Part shown: in pieces, positions 9,299 through 16,708 of the stretch
Position numbering within the stretch: the stretch's first letter is position 1
How the letters are laid out: each line of letters opens with the position of its first letter
Assembly (NCBI RefSeq): GCF_001648555.1
Contig: NZ_LQXM01000025.1
Span: forward strand, 124,001 to 188,000
Source: Rossellomorea aquimaris TF-12
Lineage (GTDB): Bacteria; Bacillota; Bacilli; Bacillales; Bacillaceae_B
DNA: 64,000 nucleotides
Direction of reading: 5' to 3'
Made by a program: the position numbers and the translations under genes
The notes under the pieces: model-generated
The model's input: the letters and a program-made list of their open reading frames with translations, nothing else
What the model was told of the DNA's origin: nothing
The model's database searches: none

Positions 9299-9330
9299 GA
9301 GTGAACCTGTGGCAGGATTCACTCTTTTTT
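9299..9330 (+). terminator. uvsE terminator
   Basis: GAGTGAA / TTCACTC stem with a structured loop, followed by TTTTTT, directly after the uvsE stop. Confidence 0.75.
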
Positions 9331-9385
9331 ATTCATAACCATGTATAATAACCTAAACGACGTATACAAAGGGAGGAACCAGCTG

Positions 9386-10045
9386 ATGAAAATATGCCTT
9401 TCATGGAGTGGTGGTCGCGACAGCATGATGATGCTTCATGAGTTAAAAAGGATGAATGAAAATGTTCAAGGATTGCTCACTACTTTTCAAGAAGAATCTA
9501 AAAAGATCATGATGCATGAGGTTCCCTTTTCACTTGTTGAAAAGCAAGCGTCTTCTCTTGGTTTGCCTCTTTATCCTGTCTGGTTTGACGACAGTGGTGT
9601 CGACAATCAAGAATATGAAAAAAGGATGATGAGAGCTGTGACACAGCTTGAAGAAGAGCAAATTTCTCATATGGCGTTTGGAGACTTGTTCTTAAAAGAT
9701 ATAAGGGAGTATCGGGAAAAACAAATGGATAAAACAAATCTTGGATCCCTTTTTCCATTATGGGGAAAGAATACTCGTCAATTGTCTAAGGAATTTATTG
9801 AGGAAGGGTATAAAGGCGTTATTGTTTGTGTGGATGAAGATCAGCTTGATGTGTCCTTTCTAGGAAGAGAATACAACGAGGAGTTTCTTCGTGATCTTCC
9901 AGACACGGTGGATCCTTGTGGTGAAAACGGTGAGTTTCATAGCTTTGTTTTTGATGGTCCGTTATTTGATAAGCCCGTTTCATTTAAGCTGAAAGGAACC
10001 TATCAGAAGTGGAATCGTTTTAGTTATGTAGAATTTCTTACATAA
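9386..10045 (+). CDS. ATP-pyrophosphatase / diphthine-ammonia ligase-like protein
   Basis: A 219-residue protein of the adenine nucleotide alpha-hydrolase superfamily (DUF71/Dph6-like). The N-terminus MKICLSWSGGRDSMMMLHEL has the PP-loop SGGRDS that binds ATP, and GEFHSFVFDGPLF matches the conserved C-terminal motif of the family. In archaea and eukaryotes the family amidates diphthine; bacteria lack that substrate, so the true bacterial reaction is unknown and the name is only a family label. Start chosen at ATG 9386 after GGGAGG; a longer reading from 9341 would lack a ribosome binding site. It appears to be a single-gene unit. Confidence 0.8.
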   Translation: MKICLSWSGGRDSMMMLHELKRMNENVQGLLTTFQEESKKIMMHEVPFSLVEKQASSLGLPLYPVWFDDSGVDNQEYEKRMMRAVTQLEEEQISHMAFGDLFLKDIREYREKQMDKTNLGSLFPLWGKNTRQLSKEFIEEGYKGVIVCVDEDQLDVSFLGREYNEEFLRDLPDTVDPCGENGEFHSFVFDGPLFDKPVSFKLKGTYQKWNRFSYVEFLT

Positions 10046-10097
10046 GGATCGCTATCTCTTTCATTTTGTTTTCACCAACAAGATCATTTTGAAGCCT

Positions 10098-10277
10098 TTA
10101 CTTTAAAACAGATTCAATCCATGGCTGAATCGCCATAAATGCTCTAAACCCTAAATATATCCCTACAATTCCGGCAATACCTGCAAGAGCAGGCGGTGCA
10201 GGAATAGGAAGCTTAAAGAGGGCAAACACAAAACCTACAAAAAAACCAGTAAGGATGGCAAGAATAACTGTTTTCAT
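10098..10277 (-). CDS. XapX domain small membrane protein
   Basis: A 59-residue protein made of two hydrophobic helices joined by the motif PIPAPPALAGIAGIVGIYLG, which is diagnostic of the XapX domain family (DUF1427). The family occurs alone or with transport-related genes, and its function is unknown. The GGAGG site 5 bp before the second ATG (10277) favours that start over the ATG at 10280. It stands alone here, convergent with the preceding gene and downstream of argS on the same strand, but separated from argS by a strong terminator. Confidence 0.8.
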   Translation of the reverse strand: MKTVILAILTGFFVGFVFALFKLPIPAPPALAGIAGIVGIYLGFRAFMAIQPWIESVLK

Positions 10278-10348
10278 CATAACCTCCTAATAAATCGTCC
10301 TTCTACTTCTTTATTATACGTTAAACAAGGTAAATTATAAGAGAGAAT

Positions 10349-10401
10349 AAAAGAGGTCCGTCCCTCGATGGCTTGAAACCTTCGAGGGACGGACCTCTTT
10401 T
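10349..10401 (-). terminator. argS terminator built from two inverted GGTCCGTCCCTC repeats
   Basis: Perfect inverted repeat of at least 17 bp (AGAGGTCCGTCCCTCGA and its complement, 10352-10368 and 10382-10398) with a 13-nt loop and T-rich ends on both sides. It lies 4 bp after the argS stop. The arms are members of a repeat family dispersed through this window. Confidence 0.8.
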
Positions 10402-10404
10402 GTG

Positions 10405-12075
10405 CTACATTTTTTCTGGTGCCGCTACTCCGATGAGAGCCAAGGCGTTTTGTAGGGTTACTCGAACGACTTTTACCAGGGCTAGTCGAGCTGTTGTCAT
10501 GTCTTTGTTTTCTTCGTCCAATACTTTATTGGCATTGTAGAAGCTATGGAATGTAGAGGCAAGATCATTAATGTAATTTGCCACTCTATGTGGTGTACGT
10601 TTTTCTGCTGCATCAGCAACCACCTGCGGGAATTCTCCCAGCTTCTTCAATAGATCTACTTCTTTTTCAGTTCCAATAAGCTTCAAGTTAATTTTATCTT
10701 CAAACGTCAAGCCTTTCTCTTCTCCCTGACGCAAAATACTGCAAATACGAGCATGAGCATATTGAGCGTAGTATACAGGGTTCTCGTTAGACTGAGATAC
10801 AGCTAAATCTAAATCGAAATCCATATGTGTATCTGCGCTTCTCATAGCGAAGAAATAACGTACGGCATCCAGGCCGACCTCTTCTACAAGTTCACGAAGG
10901 GTTACAGCTTTCCCTGTACGTTTACTCATCTTCATCTTCTCACCATCTTTGTATAGGTGAACAAGTTGAATAACCTCTACCTCTAATTTATCTCGGTCAA
11001 AGCCTAACGCTTCGATAGCTGCTTTCATACGAGGAATGTATCCGTGATGATCTGCACCCCAAATATTAATGAGGACGTCATGGCCGCGTTCAAATTTATC
11101 TTGGTGATACGAAATATCTGGAGTTAAATAGGTGTATGTTCCATCATTTTTAATTAATACACGATTTTTATCGTCGCCTAGTTCAGTGGAGCGGAACCAA
11201 GTCGCTCCATCTTCTTCGTACACATGTCCGTTATCTTTCAATTTTTGAAGAGCCGCATCAATTTTCCCATTTTCGTATAGAGAAGTTTCTGAGTACCAGA
11301 CATTGAACGGAACTCGGAACATTTCTAAGTCCTTTTGCAGCTTAGACATTTCTACTTTCAAGCCGTATTCACGGAAAAACTTAAAACGCTCTTCTTCTCC
11401 GGCATCAGCGTATTTTGTGCCAAATTCTTCTGCAAGCTGTTTTCCGATATGAATAATATCCGCTCCGTGATACCCGTCCTCAGGCATTTCCACGTCTTGA
11501 CCCAGGGCTTGGAAGTATCGTGCTTCTACTGATTTTGCTAAGTTATGAATTTGATTACCTGCATCATTAATGTAGTACTCACGTGTAACTTTGTAGCCTG
11601 CTTTTTCAAGTACATTACATAAAGAGTCTCCAACGGCTGCACCACGTGCATGTCCAAGATGGAGATCGCCAGTTGGATTTGCAGAAACGAACTCAACGTT
11701 CACTCTCTCTCCCTTTCCGGCATCTGACTGACCGTATTCCTGATCTTGATCTAAAATCATGGGAATCAAGTCCGTTAAGTATTCGTTGTTCATAAAGAAA
11801 TTAATGAATCCTGGTCCGGCAATCTCCATTTTTTCAATAGAAGCCTTCGATTGATCGAAGTTTGCCATAATGTCTTCCGCAATCATACGAGGTGCTTTTT
11901 TCGCAACACGTGCAAGCTGCATAGCCATATTTGTAGAATAGTCACCGTGTGTTTTTTCCTTTGGCACTTCTAAAATAACATCAGGAATCTGATCCTCTGT
12001 TGCTAGGTTTGCTTTTATCACCGCTGCTTTAATTTCAGATTTAAGGTTTTCTTGTACTTTTTCTACGATATTCAT
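10405..12075 (-). CDS. argS: arginyl-tRNA synthetase
   Basis: Class Ia aminoacyl-tRNA synthetase of 556 residues, the same length as B. subtilis ArgS. It shows the N-terminal additional domain, the HIGH-type signature in [20 protein letters not shown] (HLGH, about 130), the KMSK signature [15 protein letters not shown] (about 375-390), and the C-terminal DALR anticodon-binding domain ([14 protein letters not shown] onward). It charges tRNA-Arg. The start is ATG 12075 with AGGAGG upstream; the longer reading to 12123 runs into ywiB. The ywiB stop lies 4 bp before the argS start, so the two are cotranscribed. A palindromic terminator follows. Confidence 0.97.
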   Translation of the reverse strand: MNIVEKVQENLKSEIKAAVIKANLATEDQIPDVILEVPKEKTHGDYSTNMAMQLARVAKKAPRMIAEDIMANFDQSKASIEKMEIAGPGFINFFMNNEYLTDLIPMILDQDQEYGQSDAGKGERVNVEFVSANPTGDLHLGHARGAAVGDSLCNVLEKAGYKVTREYYINDAGNQIHNLAKSVEARYFQALGQDVEMPEDGYHGADIIHIGKQLAEEFGTKYADAGEEERFKFFREYGLKVEMSKLQKDLEMFRVPFNVWYSETSLYENGKIDAALQKLKDNGHVYEEDGATWFRSTELGDDKNRVLIKNDGTYTYLTPDISYHQDKFERGHDVLINIWGADHHGYIPRMKAAIEALGFDRDKLEVEVIQLVHLYKDGEKMKMSKRTGKAVTLRELVEEVGLDAVRYFFAMRSADTHMDFDLDLAVSQSNENPVYYAQYAHARICSILRQGEEKGLTFEDKINLKLIGTEKEVDLLKKLGEFPQVVADAAEKRTPHRVANYINDLASTFHSFYNANKVLDEENKDMTTARLALVKVVRVTLQNALALIGVAAPEKM

Positions 12076-12079
12076 ATGG

Positions 12080-12520
12080 CTATACTTCCTCCTTATAATT
12101 AATAGACATCTCATAATCCCCAACAGGACTGCCTTGCATGTTTAACTCATAGGAAAGGTTGAAATCTCCTTCTACCTTAGAGTCCACTTGTGTATGTGAA
12201 ACGTTCTTTGTTTTAGTTGTCAGCATAAGAGTGCCGAGCTGGCTTTCATAGGAACCATTTTGTTCCTCTAACTCATTAAAGGCCATTCTCATTTTAACTG
12301 CACCACTTCGAAGGATGAGGGCCTGCCTATCCGTAATTTTCACGATTGTATGGGTGGTCCCTTCCTCTTGCACTTCATCATATTTCAAGAAAACGGCATT
12401 TCCTTTTTCATAGTATCGACCAAATGATACTAATTCAAAAGAGTCACTTTCGTCTCCTATAGTTATATTGGTTTTTAAGTGAATTTTGACAGGAGTAAAG
12501 TCATTTTTTGGAGCTGTCAA
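12080..12520 (-). CDS. ywiB: DUF1934 family beta-barrel protein YwiB
   Basis: A 146-residue small protein of the DUF1934 (YwiB) family: [32 protein letters not shown] and [23 protein letters not shown] are typical beta-strand segments of a lipocalin-like barrel. Function is unknown; it is regularly found directly upstream of argS in Bacillus, as here. I favour TTG 12520, with AAGGAT 9 bp upstream, over GTG 12529, where the site would nearly touch the start. Uncertainty is limited to the start codon. Confidence 0.8.
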   Translation of the reverse strand: MTAPKNDFTPVKIHLKTNITIGDESDSFELVSFGRYYEKGNAVFLKYDEVQEEGTTHTIVKITDRQALILRSGAVKMRMAFNELEEQNGSYESQLGTLMLTTKTKNVSHTQVDSKVEGDFNLSYELNMQGSPVGDYEMSINYKEEV

Positions 12521-12563
12521 ACCACTCACATCCTTTTCTTATTTTGAGTCCGATCAAGTGATA

Positions 12564-12586
12564 GGTCCGTCCCTCGATAGGGACAT
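12564..12586. repeat. GGTCCGTCCCTC repeat copy
   Basis: Single copy GGTCCGTCCCTC (12564-12575) upstream of ywiB. It continues into a short hairpin GTCCC-TCGATA-GGGAC. No T-run follows. Confidence 0.6.
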
Positions 12587-12666
12587 CTCTTCCTTAACTT
12601 ATTAAGTATAAGAACTATTGTGTGAAAATGCAATGGAAGGGGGTGGTTTTTCATTTTTCTGTGAGG

Positions 12667-12681
12667 ATGAAAGCGTTAACG
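12667..12681. promoter_or_regulatory. cre-like site
   Basis: ATGAAAGCGTTAACG matches the cre consensus WTGNAARCGNWWWCA at all but the last base. It lies about 150 bp upstream of ywiB-argS in a gap without other genes. Whether it controls anything is unclear. Confidence 0.35.
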
Positions 12682-12734
12682 AGTTGAGTTGATTATAGAA
12701 CATTTGAATTCACGGGTTAAATAGGACGAAAGAA

Positions 12735-12775
12735 AAGCTCAGAGTTTACTGCTCTGAGCCTGACTTTTTTTATGG
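12735..12775. terminator. CTCAGAG/CTCTGAG hairpin
   Basis: GCTCAGAG ... CTCTGAGC stem with T-rich sequence on both sides. It lies downstream of the broken lipoprotein gene on the minus strand and probably ended its transcript. Confidence 0.6.
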
Positions 12776-12815
12776 CGGGTTTATTCCATTGAAGCTGAAT
12801 AATCTTTCTGTCTGG

Positions 12816-13154
12816 TTAATCCTTTTCAACCATAACTTTACTCGCTACTCTATTGTCAATTTCGTTATTTTTTCCTTTATCCATTAACCATATATGCACA
12901 ATCGGATTTTCTGTTTGACTTGCCCATTTATCTAAATCAATAAATCTTTCAACTTAACCGCTAAATTTTGTTTCATCATCAATCATAATTTCATAGGAAG
13001 GGTATAATGCTTCAGGGTCAATATCGTCTGCACCTACAATAATACTACTTTCTTTCACTTCAAGAATGGTACCTTGGAAGTCAGAATCACGACCACACCC
13101 TGCAAGTAATATAAATATCATGAAAGGTATAATACTTAAGAATATTGTTCGCAT
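12816..13154 (-). pseudogene. small lipoprotein (DUF3221-like) broken by an in-frame TAA
   Basis: The reading frame starts at ATG 13154 (AAGGAGGG upstream) with the signal peptide MRTIFLSIIPFMIFILLAGC, a clear lipobox (LAGC), then GRDSDFQGTILEVKESSIIV and ends at a TAA at 12954-12956. Beyond that stop the same frame stays open for 45 codons (VERFIDLDKWASQTENPIVHIWLMD...) to a second TAA at 12816. The full 112-codon reading looks like a DUF3221-type lipoprotein, where the 'TKFSG' strand is normally followed by a segment like the one after the stop. I infer a recent nonsense mutation or a sequencing error. It is not a selenocysteine case, as the stop is TAA. Confidence 0.65.
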
Positions 13155-13209
13155 ATTTCCCTCCTTGGAAACGCTATTTGATGACCAAAACAATTTAGTA
13201 AGAACATCC

Positions 13210-14247
13210 TTATTTCACTAATCCATCACGTTTAATTTGATTTACCTGATCAATGAATGTGGTCTCAATGCTGCGATACGTCATGCCCAGCTCACCCTTG
13301 CTTTTTGAGGTATCAAATTTCACTGGATAACCGACATTTTTGCTTACATATTCTCTCGTCAACCCTACTGTTGGGGCAATTAACCAAATAAGTGGTTTTG
13401 GTACCACTCGTTTTGGAAGAGGATATTCACCAGGGAAATTCTTTTCAATGAGTTGAGCGATCTCCATAAACGTTATTTCTCCTCCTGAAATAATGTAACG
13501 GCCCTCTGCTTTAGGAGTAAAAGCGGCTAACATATGAGCCTTGGCAATATCCCTTACATCCACGATTCCACTGGCAAGATTCGGAACACCCGTTTTAAAC
13601 CCACCTGTTAAAAAGGATAGAATCGTAGAGATACTTGTAGAATCGGTTCTTTTAGATAGAGTTGGTCCCATTACAAAAGATGGATTGATGGTGACTAAAT
13701 CCCATTGATCTTGTTCCTTCATCATTTTCCAGGCTTCCTTCTCGGCAATCGTTTTCGAGTAAGAGTATGGTTGGTGATTAATTGAGCTTGTCGTATTCCA
13801 ATCACCTTCTGAAAAACTTTCTTTCCCTTTCATATCCACATGATCTCCAAAAATGGACACAACACTGCTTGTTAGAACCACTCTTTTCACTGACTCCACT
13901 TTGTTAACTGAAGAAAGCACATTTTGAGTTCCCTTTATTGCAGGTTCAATGAGTTCTTTATTCGCATCCTTGATTCCATTAATAATAAAAGGGGAGGCTG
14001 TGTGGAATACATATTCACAACCGCTAACCGCTTCATCAAAGCTTCCTTCCTTCAGTAAATCAGCTTCGTAGACCTTTAACGTACCCGGTGTCTGTTTTTC
14101 AATTTCTGCTAGATGTGCGTACTTTTCTTCTTTTTGTGAATCTCGCACGGTGATTCTTGCGTCCTGCCCTTGTTCCAATAATTCTTTTACTAACCAAGAG
14201 GCAACAAACCCTGTTCCCCCAGTGACTAAAACGGTTGATTTATCCAT
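13210..14247 (-). CDS. extended SDR / NAD(P)-dependent aldehyde reductase-epimerase
   Basis: A 345-residue extended short-chain dehydrogenase related to dihydroflavonol 4-reductase-like proteins. The N-terminal TGGTGFVASWLVKELLEQG is the NAD(P) loop; SSVVSIFGD and YSYSKTIAEKEAW (YxxxK) hold the catalytic residues; NPSFVMGP is the usual following strand. The family reduces aldehydes/ketones or acts on sugars; the substrate cannot be told from sequence. The start follows AAGGAG. It is monocistronic, with the broken lipoprotein gene downstream. Confidence 0.85.
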   Translation of the reverse strand: MDKSTVLVTGGTGFVASWLVKELLEQGQDARITVRDSQKEEKYAHLAEIEKQTPGTLKVYEADLLKEGSFDEAVSGCEYVFHTASPFIINGIKDANKELIEPAIKGTQNVLSSVNKVESVKRVVLTSSVVSIFGDHVDMKGKESFSEGDWNTTSSINHQPYSYSKTIAEKEAWKMMKEQDQWDLVTINPSFVMGPTLSKRTDSTSISTILSFLTGGFKTGVPNLASGIVDVRDIAKAHMLAAFTPKAEGRYIISGGEITFMEIAQLIEKNFPGEYPLPKRVVPKPLIWLIAPTVGLTREYVSKNVGYPVKFDTSKSKGELGMTYRSIETTFIDQVNQIKRDGLVK

Positions 14248-14315
14248 TGTTCTCCTTCTTTCTATTTGTAAATTGGACTTTAATTTCTAACATATTTTAA
14301 TAGATTGACGTCATT

Positions 14316-14329
14316 GAGGTCCGTCCCTC
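14316..14329. repeat. GAGGTCCGTCCCTC repeat copy
   Basis: Single 14-bp copy of the dispersed element in the gap between speB and the SDR gene, without an inverted partner nearby. Confidence 0.6.
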
Positions 14330-14370
14330 TATAATGGTTTAAATGTTTAAAACTTTAAACGTATAGTACA

Positions 14371-14405
14371 TGAAAAAAGTCTCTTCTGTCAATGAAGAAG
14401 AGACT
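14371..14405 (-). terminator. speB terminator
   Basis: AAGTCTCTTCT / AGAAGAGACTT inverted repeat just after the speB stop, with a T-tract on the minus strand. Confidence 0.65.
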
Positions 14406-14412
14406 TGGTGAG

Positions 14413-15285
14413 TTATTTTACCCAACCGAGAAGCATTTCTCTGATGAGCTTACTTGCTGTGTTAGCTGTTTGTTCAGATGGGTCATAGATTGGAGCTACT
14501 TCTACTAAGTCTGCACCAACTACATTTACGTCAGAATGAGCGATGGCATGAATCGATGCCAGCAATTCTTTTGATGTGATCCCTCCACAGTCCACGGTTC
14601 CTGTTCCAGGAGCGTGAGCAGGGTCTAATACATCGATATCAATGGTAACGTAAACTGGACGACCTGCTAGTGTTGGCAGGATTTCCTTTAAAGGCTCTAA
14701 CACTTCAAATTTTGAAATGTGCATGCCATTTTCTTTCGCCCATTGGAATTCTTCTTTCATCCCAGAACGGATTCCAAACGAATACACATTCTTAGGTCCG
14801 ATATGCTCGGCGATTTTACGGATTGGAGTCGAGTGAGATAATGGTTCTCCTTCATACTCTTCTCGAAGATCTGTGTGAGCATCGAAATGAATAATAGCAA
14901 GGTCTGGATTTTTCTTTGCTACTGCTTTCATTACAGGCCATGAAACCAGGTGTTCTCCACCCATTCCAAATGGAATTTTCCCATCTCCTAAAAGCTGATC
15001 AATATAATCTTCAATCATATCAATGCTTCGTTGTGGATTACCGAATGGTAATGGAATATCTCCTGCATCAAAAAATTTAACCTCTTCTAATTCCCGGTCT
15101 AAGTAGGCACTATACTCTTCAAGTCCAATCGAAACCTCACGAATACGAGCTGGGCCAAAGCGGGAACCTGGGCGATAGCTCACTGTCCAGTCCATTGGCA
15201 TTCCATACAGCACAACCTGACTATCCTCATAAGATGGGTGACTCTTAATAAAAACCTTACCTGAATAAGCCTCATCAAAACGCAT
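14413..15285 (-). CDS. speB: agmatinase
   Basis: Ureohydrolase family enzyme, 290 residues as in B. subtilis SpeB, converting agmatine to putrescine and urea. Manganese ligands are visible in GMGGEHLVSWP, IIHFDAHTDLREEY (HFDAHTD) and VYVTIDIDVLDPAHAPGTG (DIDVLDPA). The start ATG 15285 (MRFDEAYSGKVFI) follows GAGAGG; a TTG three codons upstream is less likely. With speE just upstream on the same strand it forms the usual spermidine pathway pair. The intervening 200 bp contain copies of the GGTCCGTCCCTC element able to form large hairpins, so the genes may be differentially expressed. Confidence 0.96.
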   Translation of the reverse strand: MRFDEAYSGKVFIKSHPSYEDSQVVLYGMPMDWTVSYRPGSRFGPARIREVSIGLEEYSAYLDRELEEVKFFDAGDIPLPFGNPQRSIDMIEDYIDQLLGDGKIPFGMGGEHLVSWPVMKAVAKKNPDLAIIHFDAHTDLREEYEGEPLSHSTPIRKIAEHIGPKNVYSFGIRSGMKEEFQWAKENGMHISKFEVLEPLKEILPTLAGRPVYVTIDIDVLDPAHAPGTGTVDCGGITSKELLASIHAIAHSDVNVVGADLVEVAPIYDPSEQTANTASKLIREMLLGWVK

Positions 15286-15305
15286 ATTCTTCAACCTCTC
15301 TTTTG

Positions 15306-15357
15306 GAGGGACGGACCTTCACGAGGCGCATTATGCGTCTTGGAAAGTCCGTCCCTC
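15306..15357 (-). terminator. long hairpin between speE and speB
   Basis: GAGGGACGGAC (15306-15316) and GTCCGTCCCTC (15347-15357) form a perfect 11-bp stem, with an inner GCGCATTATGCGT stem. It lies about 20 bp upstream of the speB start. It may terminate speE readthrough or shape the speB leader. Confidence 0.6.
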
Positions 15358-15470
15358 TTTCATAATTTACATTCGTCGTTAAATTGGAATAAAGATACCT
15401 AATTACAAAGCATTTAATATGGTGATTAGGAAAGACGAATTGTATGTTCCATCGATATTCTTAAAACGGA

Positions 15471-15485
15471 AGGTCCGTCCCTCGA
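15471..15485. repeat. AGGTCCGTCCCTCGA copy abutting speE stop
   Basis: A copy of the dispersed element begins immediately after the speE stop codon. On the mRNA its GAGGGACGGACCT could pair with either downstream copy, in competition with the local hairpin at 15306-15357. Confidence 0.6.
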
Positions 15486-16316
15486 TTATTTCGTTAGGTC
15501 TTTTACGAATTTTGGTAGTGCGAATGCTGCATTGTGTAGTTCTGGTGTGTAGTATTTTGTTTCGATGTCATGGAAACGTTCTGCTGGTACTTGGATTGGA
15601 TCGTGCTTTTTAGAACCGATTGTGAACGCCCATAGTCCGCTTGGGTATGTTGGGATATTCGCTGTATAAAGACGAGTAATTGGGAAGATTTCTTTTACAT
15701 CGCTTTGAACCTGGCGAATAAGATCTGCTTTGAACCAAGGATTGTCACATTGCGCTACAAAAATCCCGTCTTCCTTTAAAGCTTTTGAAATTCCTGCATA
15801 GAAGCCCTTTGTGAATAAGTTTACTGCTGGTCCAACCGGCTCAGTTGAATCTACCATGATGACGTCATATTCATTTTCACTTTTTGCGATATGCATAAAG
15901 CCATCGTCAACTTGTACATCTACTCGCTCGTTTTCAAGCTCTCCAGCAATCTCTGGAAGGTATTTCTTTGAATACTCAATTACCTTTCCATCGATTTCAA
16001 CAAGAACTGCTTTTTTCACACTTGGATGCTTTAACACTTCACGGATTACTCCACCGTCTCCGCCACCTACAACCAGTACTGTTTCAGGGTTTGGATGAGT
16101 AAATAATGGAACATGCGCTACCATTTCATGATAAACGAACTCGTCCTTTTGACTTGTCATAACCATTCCATCAAGAAATAACATGTTGCCCCATTCTTCT
16201 GTTTCTGCCATTTCAAGGTATTGAAAATCCGTTTGCTCTGTATGTAAAGTCTTCTTGATTTTCATCGTGATACCGAAGTTTTCTGTTTGTTTTTCTGTGT
16301 ACCAAAGGCCACTCAT
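15486..16316 (-). CDS. speE: spermidine synthase
   Basis: Polyamine aminopropyltransferase, 276 residues as in B. subtilis SpeE. It transfers an aminopropyl group from decarboxylated S-adenosylmethionine to putrescine. Seen motifs: [20 protein letters not shown] at the N-terminus, [19 protein letters not shown] (cofactor loop), [20 protein letters not shown] and [11 protein letters not shown] (catalytic Asp). The ATG 16316 (MSGLWYTEK) follows GGGAAG; a longer frame to 16343 lacks support. Its product follows from agmatinase encoded downstream. Confidence 0.96.
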   Translation of the reverse strand: MSGLWYTEKQTENFGITMKIKKTLHTEQTDFQYLEMAETEEWGNMLFLDGMVMTSQKDEFVYHEMVAHVPLFTHPNPETVLVVGGGDGGVIREVLKHPSVKKAVLVEIDGKVIEYSKKYLPEIAGELENERVDVQVDDGFMHIAKSENEYDVIMVDSTEPVGPAVNLFTKGFYAGISKALKEDGIFVAQCDNPWFKADLIRQVQSDVKEIFPITRLYTANIPTYPSGLWAFTIGSKKHDPIQVPAERFHDIETKYYTPELHNAAFALPKFVKDLTK

Positions 16317-16566
16317 TGTTTCAACTTCCCTTCTTGTTTTCATATTTTATATTTCCCAACTGTTATTCTCAGTAAGTCTGGGTGTTCTCAAATTCATCCT
16401 GGGACAAGATATCTCAAAGCCTGAAAAAAAGAGCTTTAGCTCCATTTATAGAAACGTCCACAGAAGACGTCATTTTTATCCTTCCCTATCATGATAAATA
16501 CAAACATGAGAAAAAGTATAGTGAAATCTAGCAAAATTTCAAGAGAAATTTTTTCTAATCCTTTTA

Positions 16567-16597
16567 TGTTTAAAATCTCGTAAAAGTTTTCATACTA
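16567..16597 (+). promoter_or_regulatory. candidate sigma-G promoter of pbpG
   Basis: CATACTA at 16591-16597 equals the sigma-G -10 consensus. TGTTTA at 16567-16572, 18 bp upstream, is a 4/6 match to the -35 TGAATA. It is about 110 bp before pbpG, whose B. subtilis orthologue is expressed in the forespore. The 392-bp gap between speE and pbpG otherwise holds only one GGTCCGTCCCTC copy and a weak hairpin. Confidence 0.5.
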
Positions 16598-16650
16598 ATA
16601 ATACATATAAAACGTTATGAAATAAGGTGTTTTCACAATAGGCAAAATTG

Positions 16651-16664
16651 GAGGTCCGTCCCTC
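16651..16664. repeat. GAGGTCCGTCCCTC repeat copy
   Basis: Single 14-bp copy in the pbpG leader region, 45 bp before the start codon, without a local inverted partner. Confidence 0.6.
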
Positions 16665-16708
16665 AACAGTCTGTGAGAGCATACTTTAGATAGAAGGTGG
16701 GAGTAGGG

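Noticed and set aside
9341..9385. Fifteen-residue N-terminal extension of the ATP-pyrophosphatase
   Set aside because: The GGGAGG site lies inside it, directly before ATG 9386 where family homology begins.
12954..12956. Second recoding event at the internal stop of the lipoprotein gene
   Set aside because: The stop is TAA, not TGA, and no hairpin or Cys context is present; a nonsense mutation is simpler.
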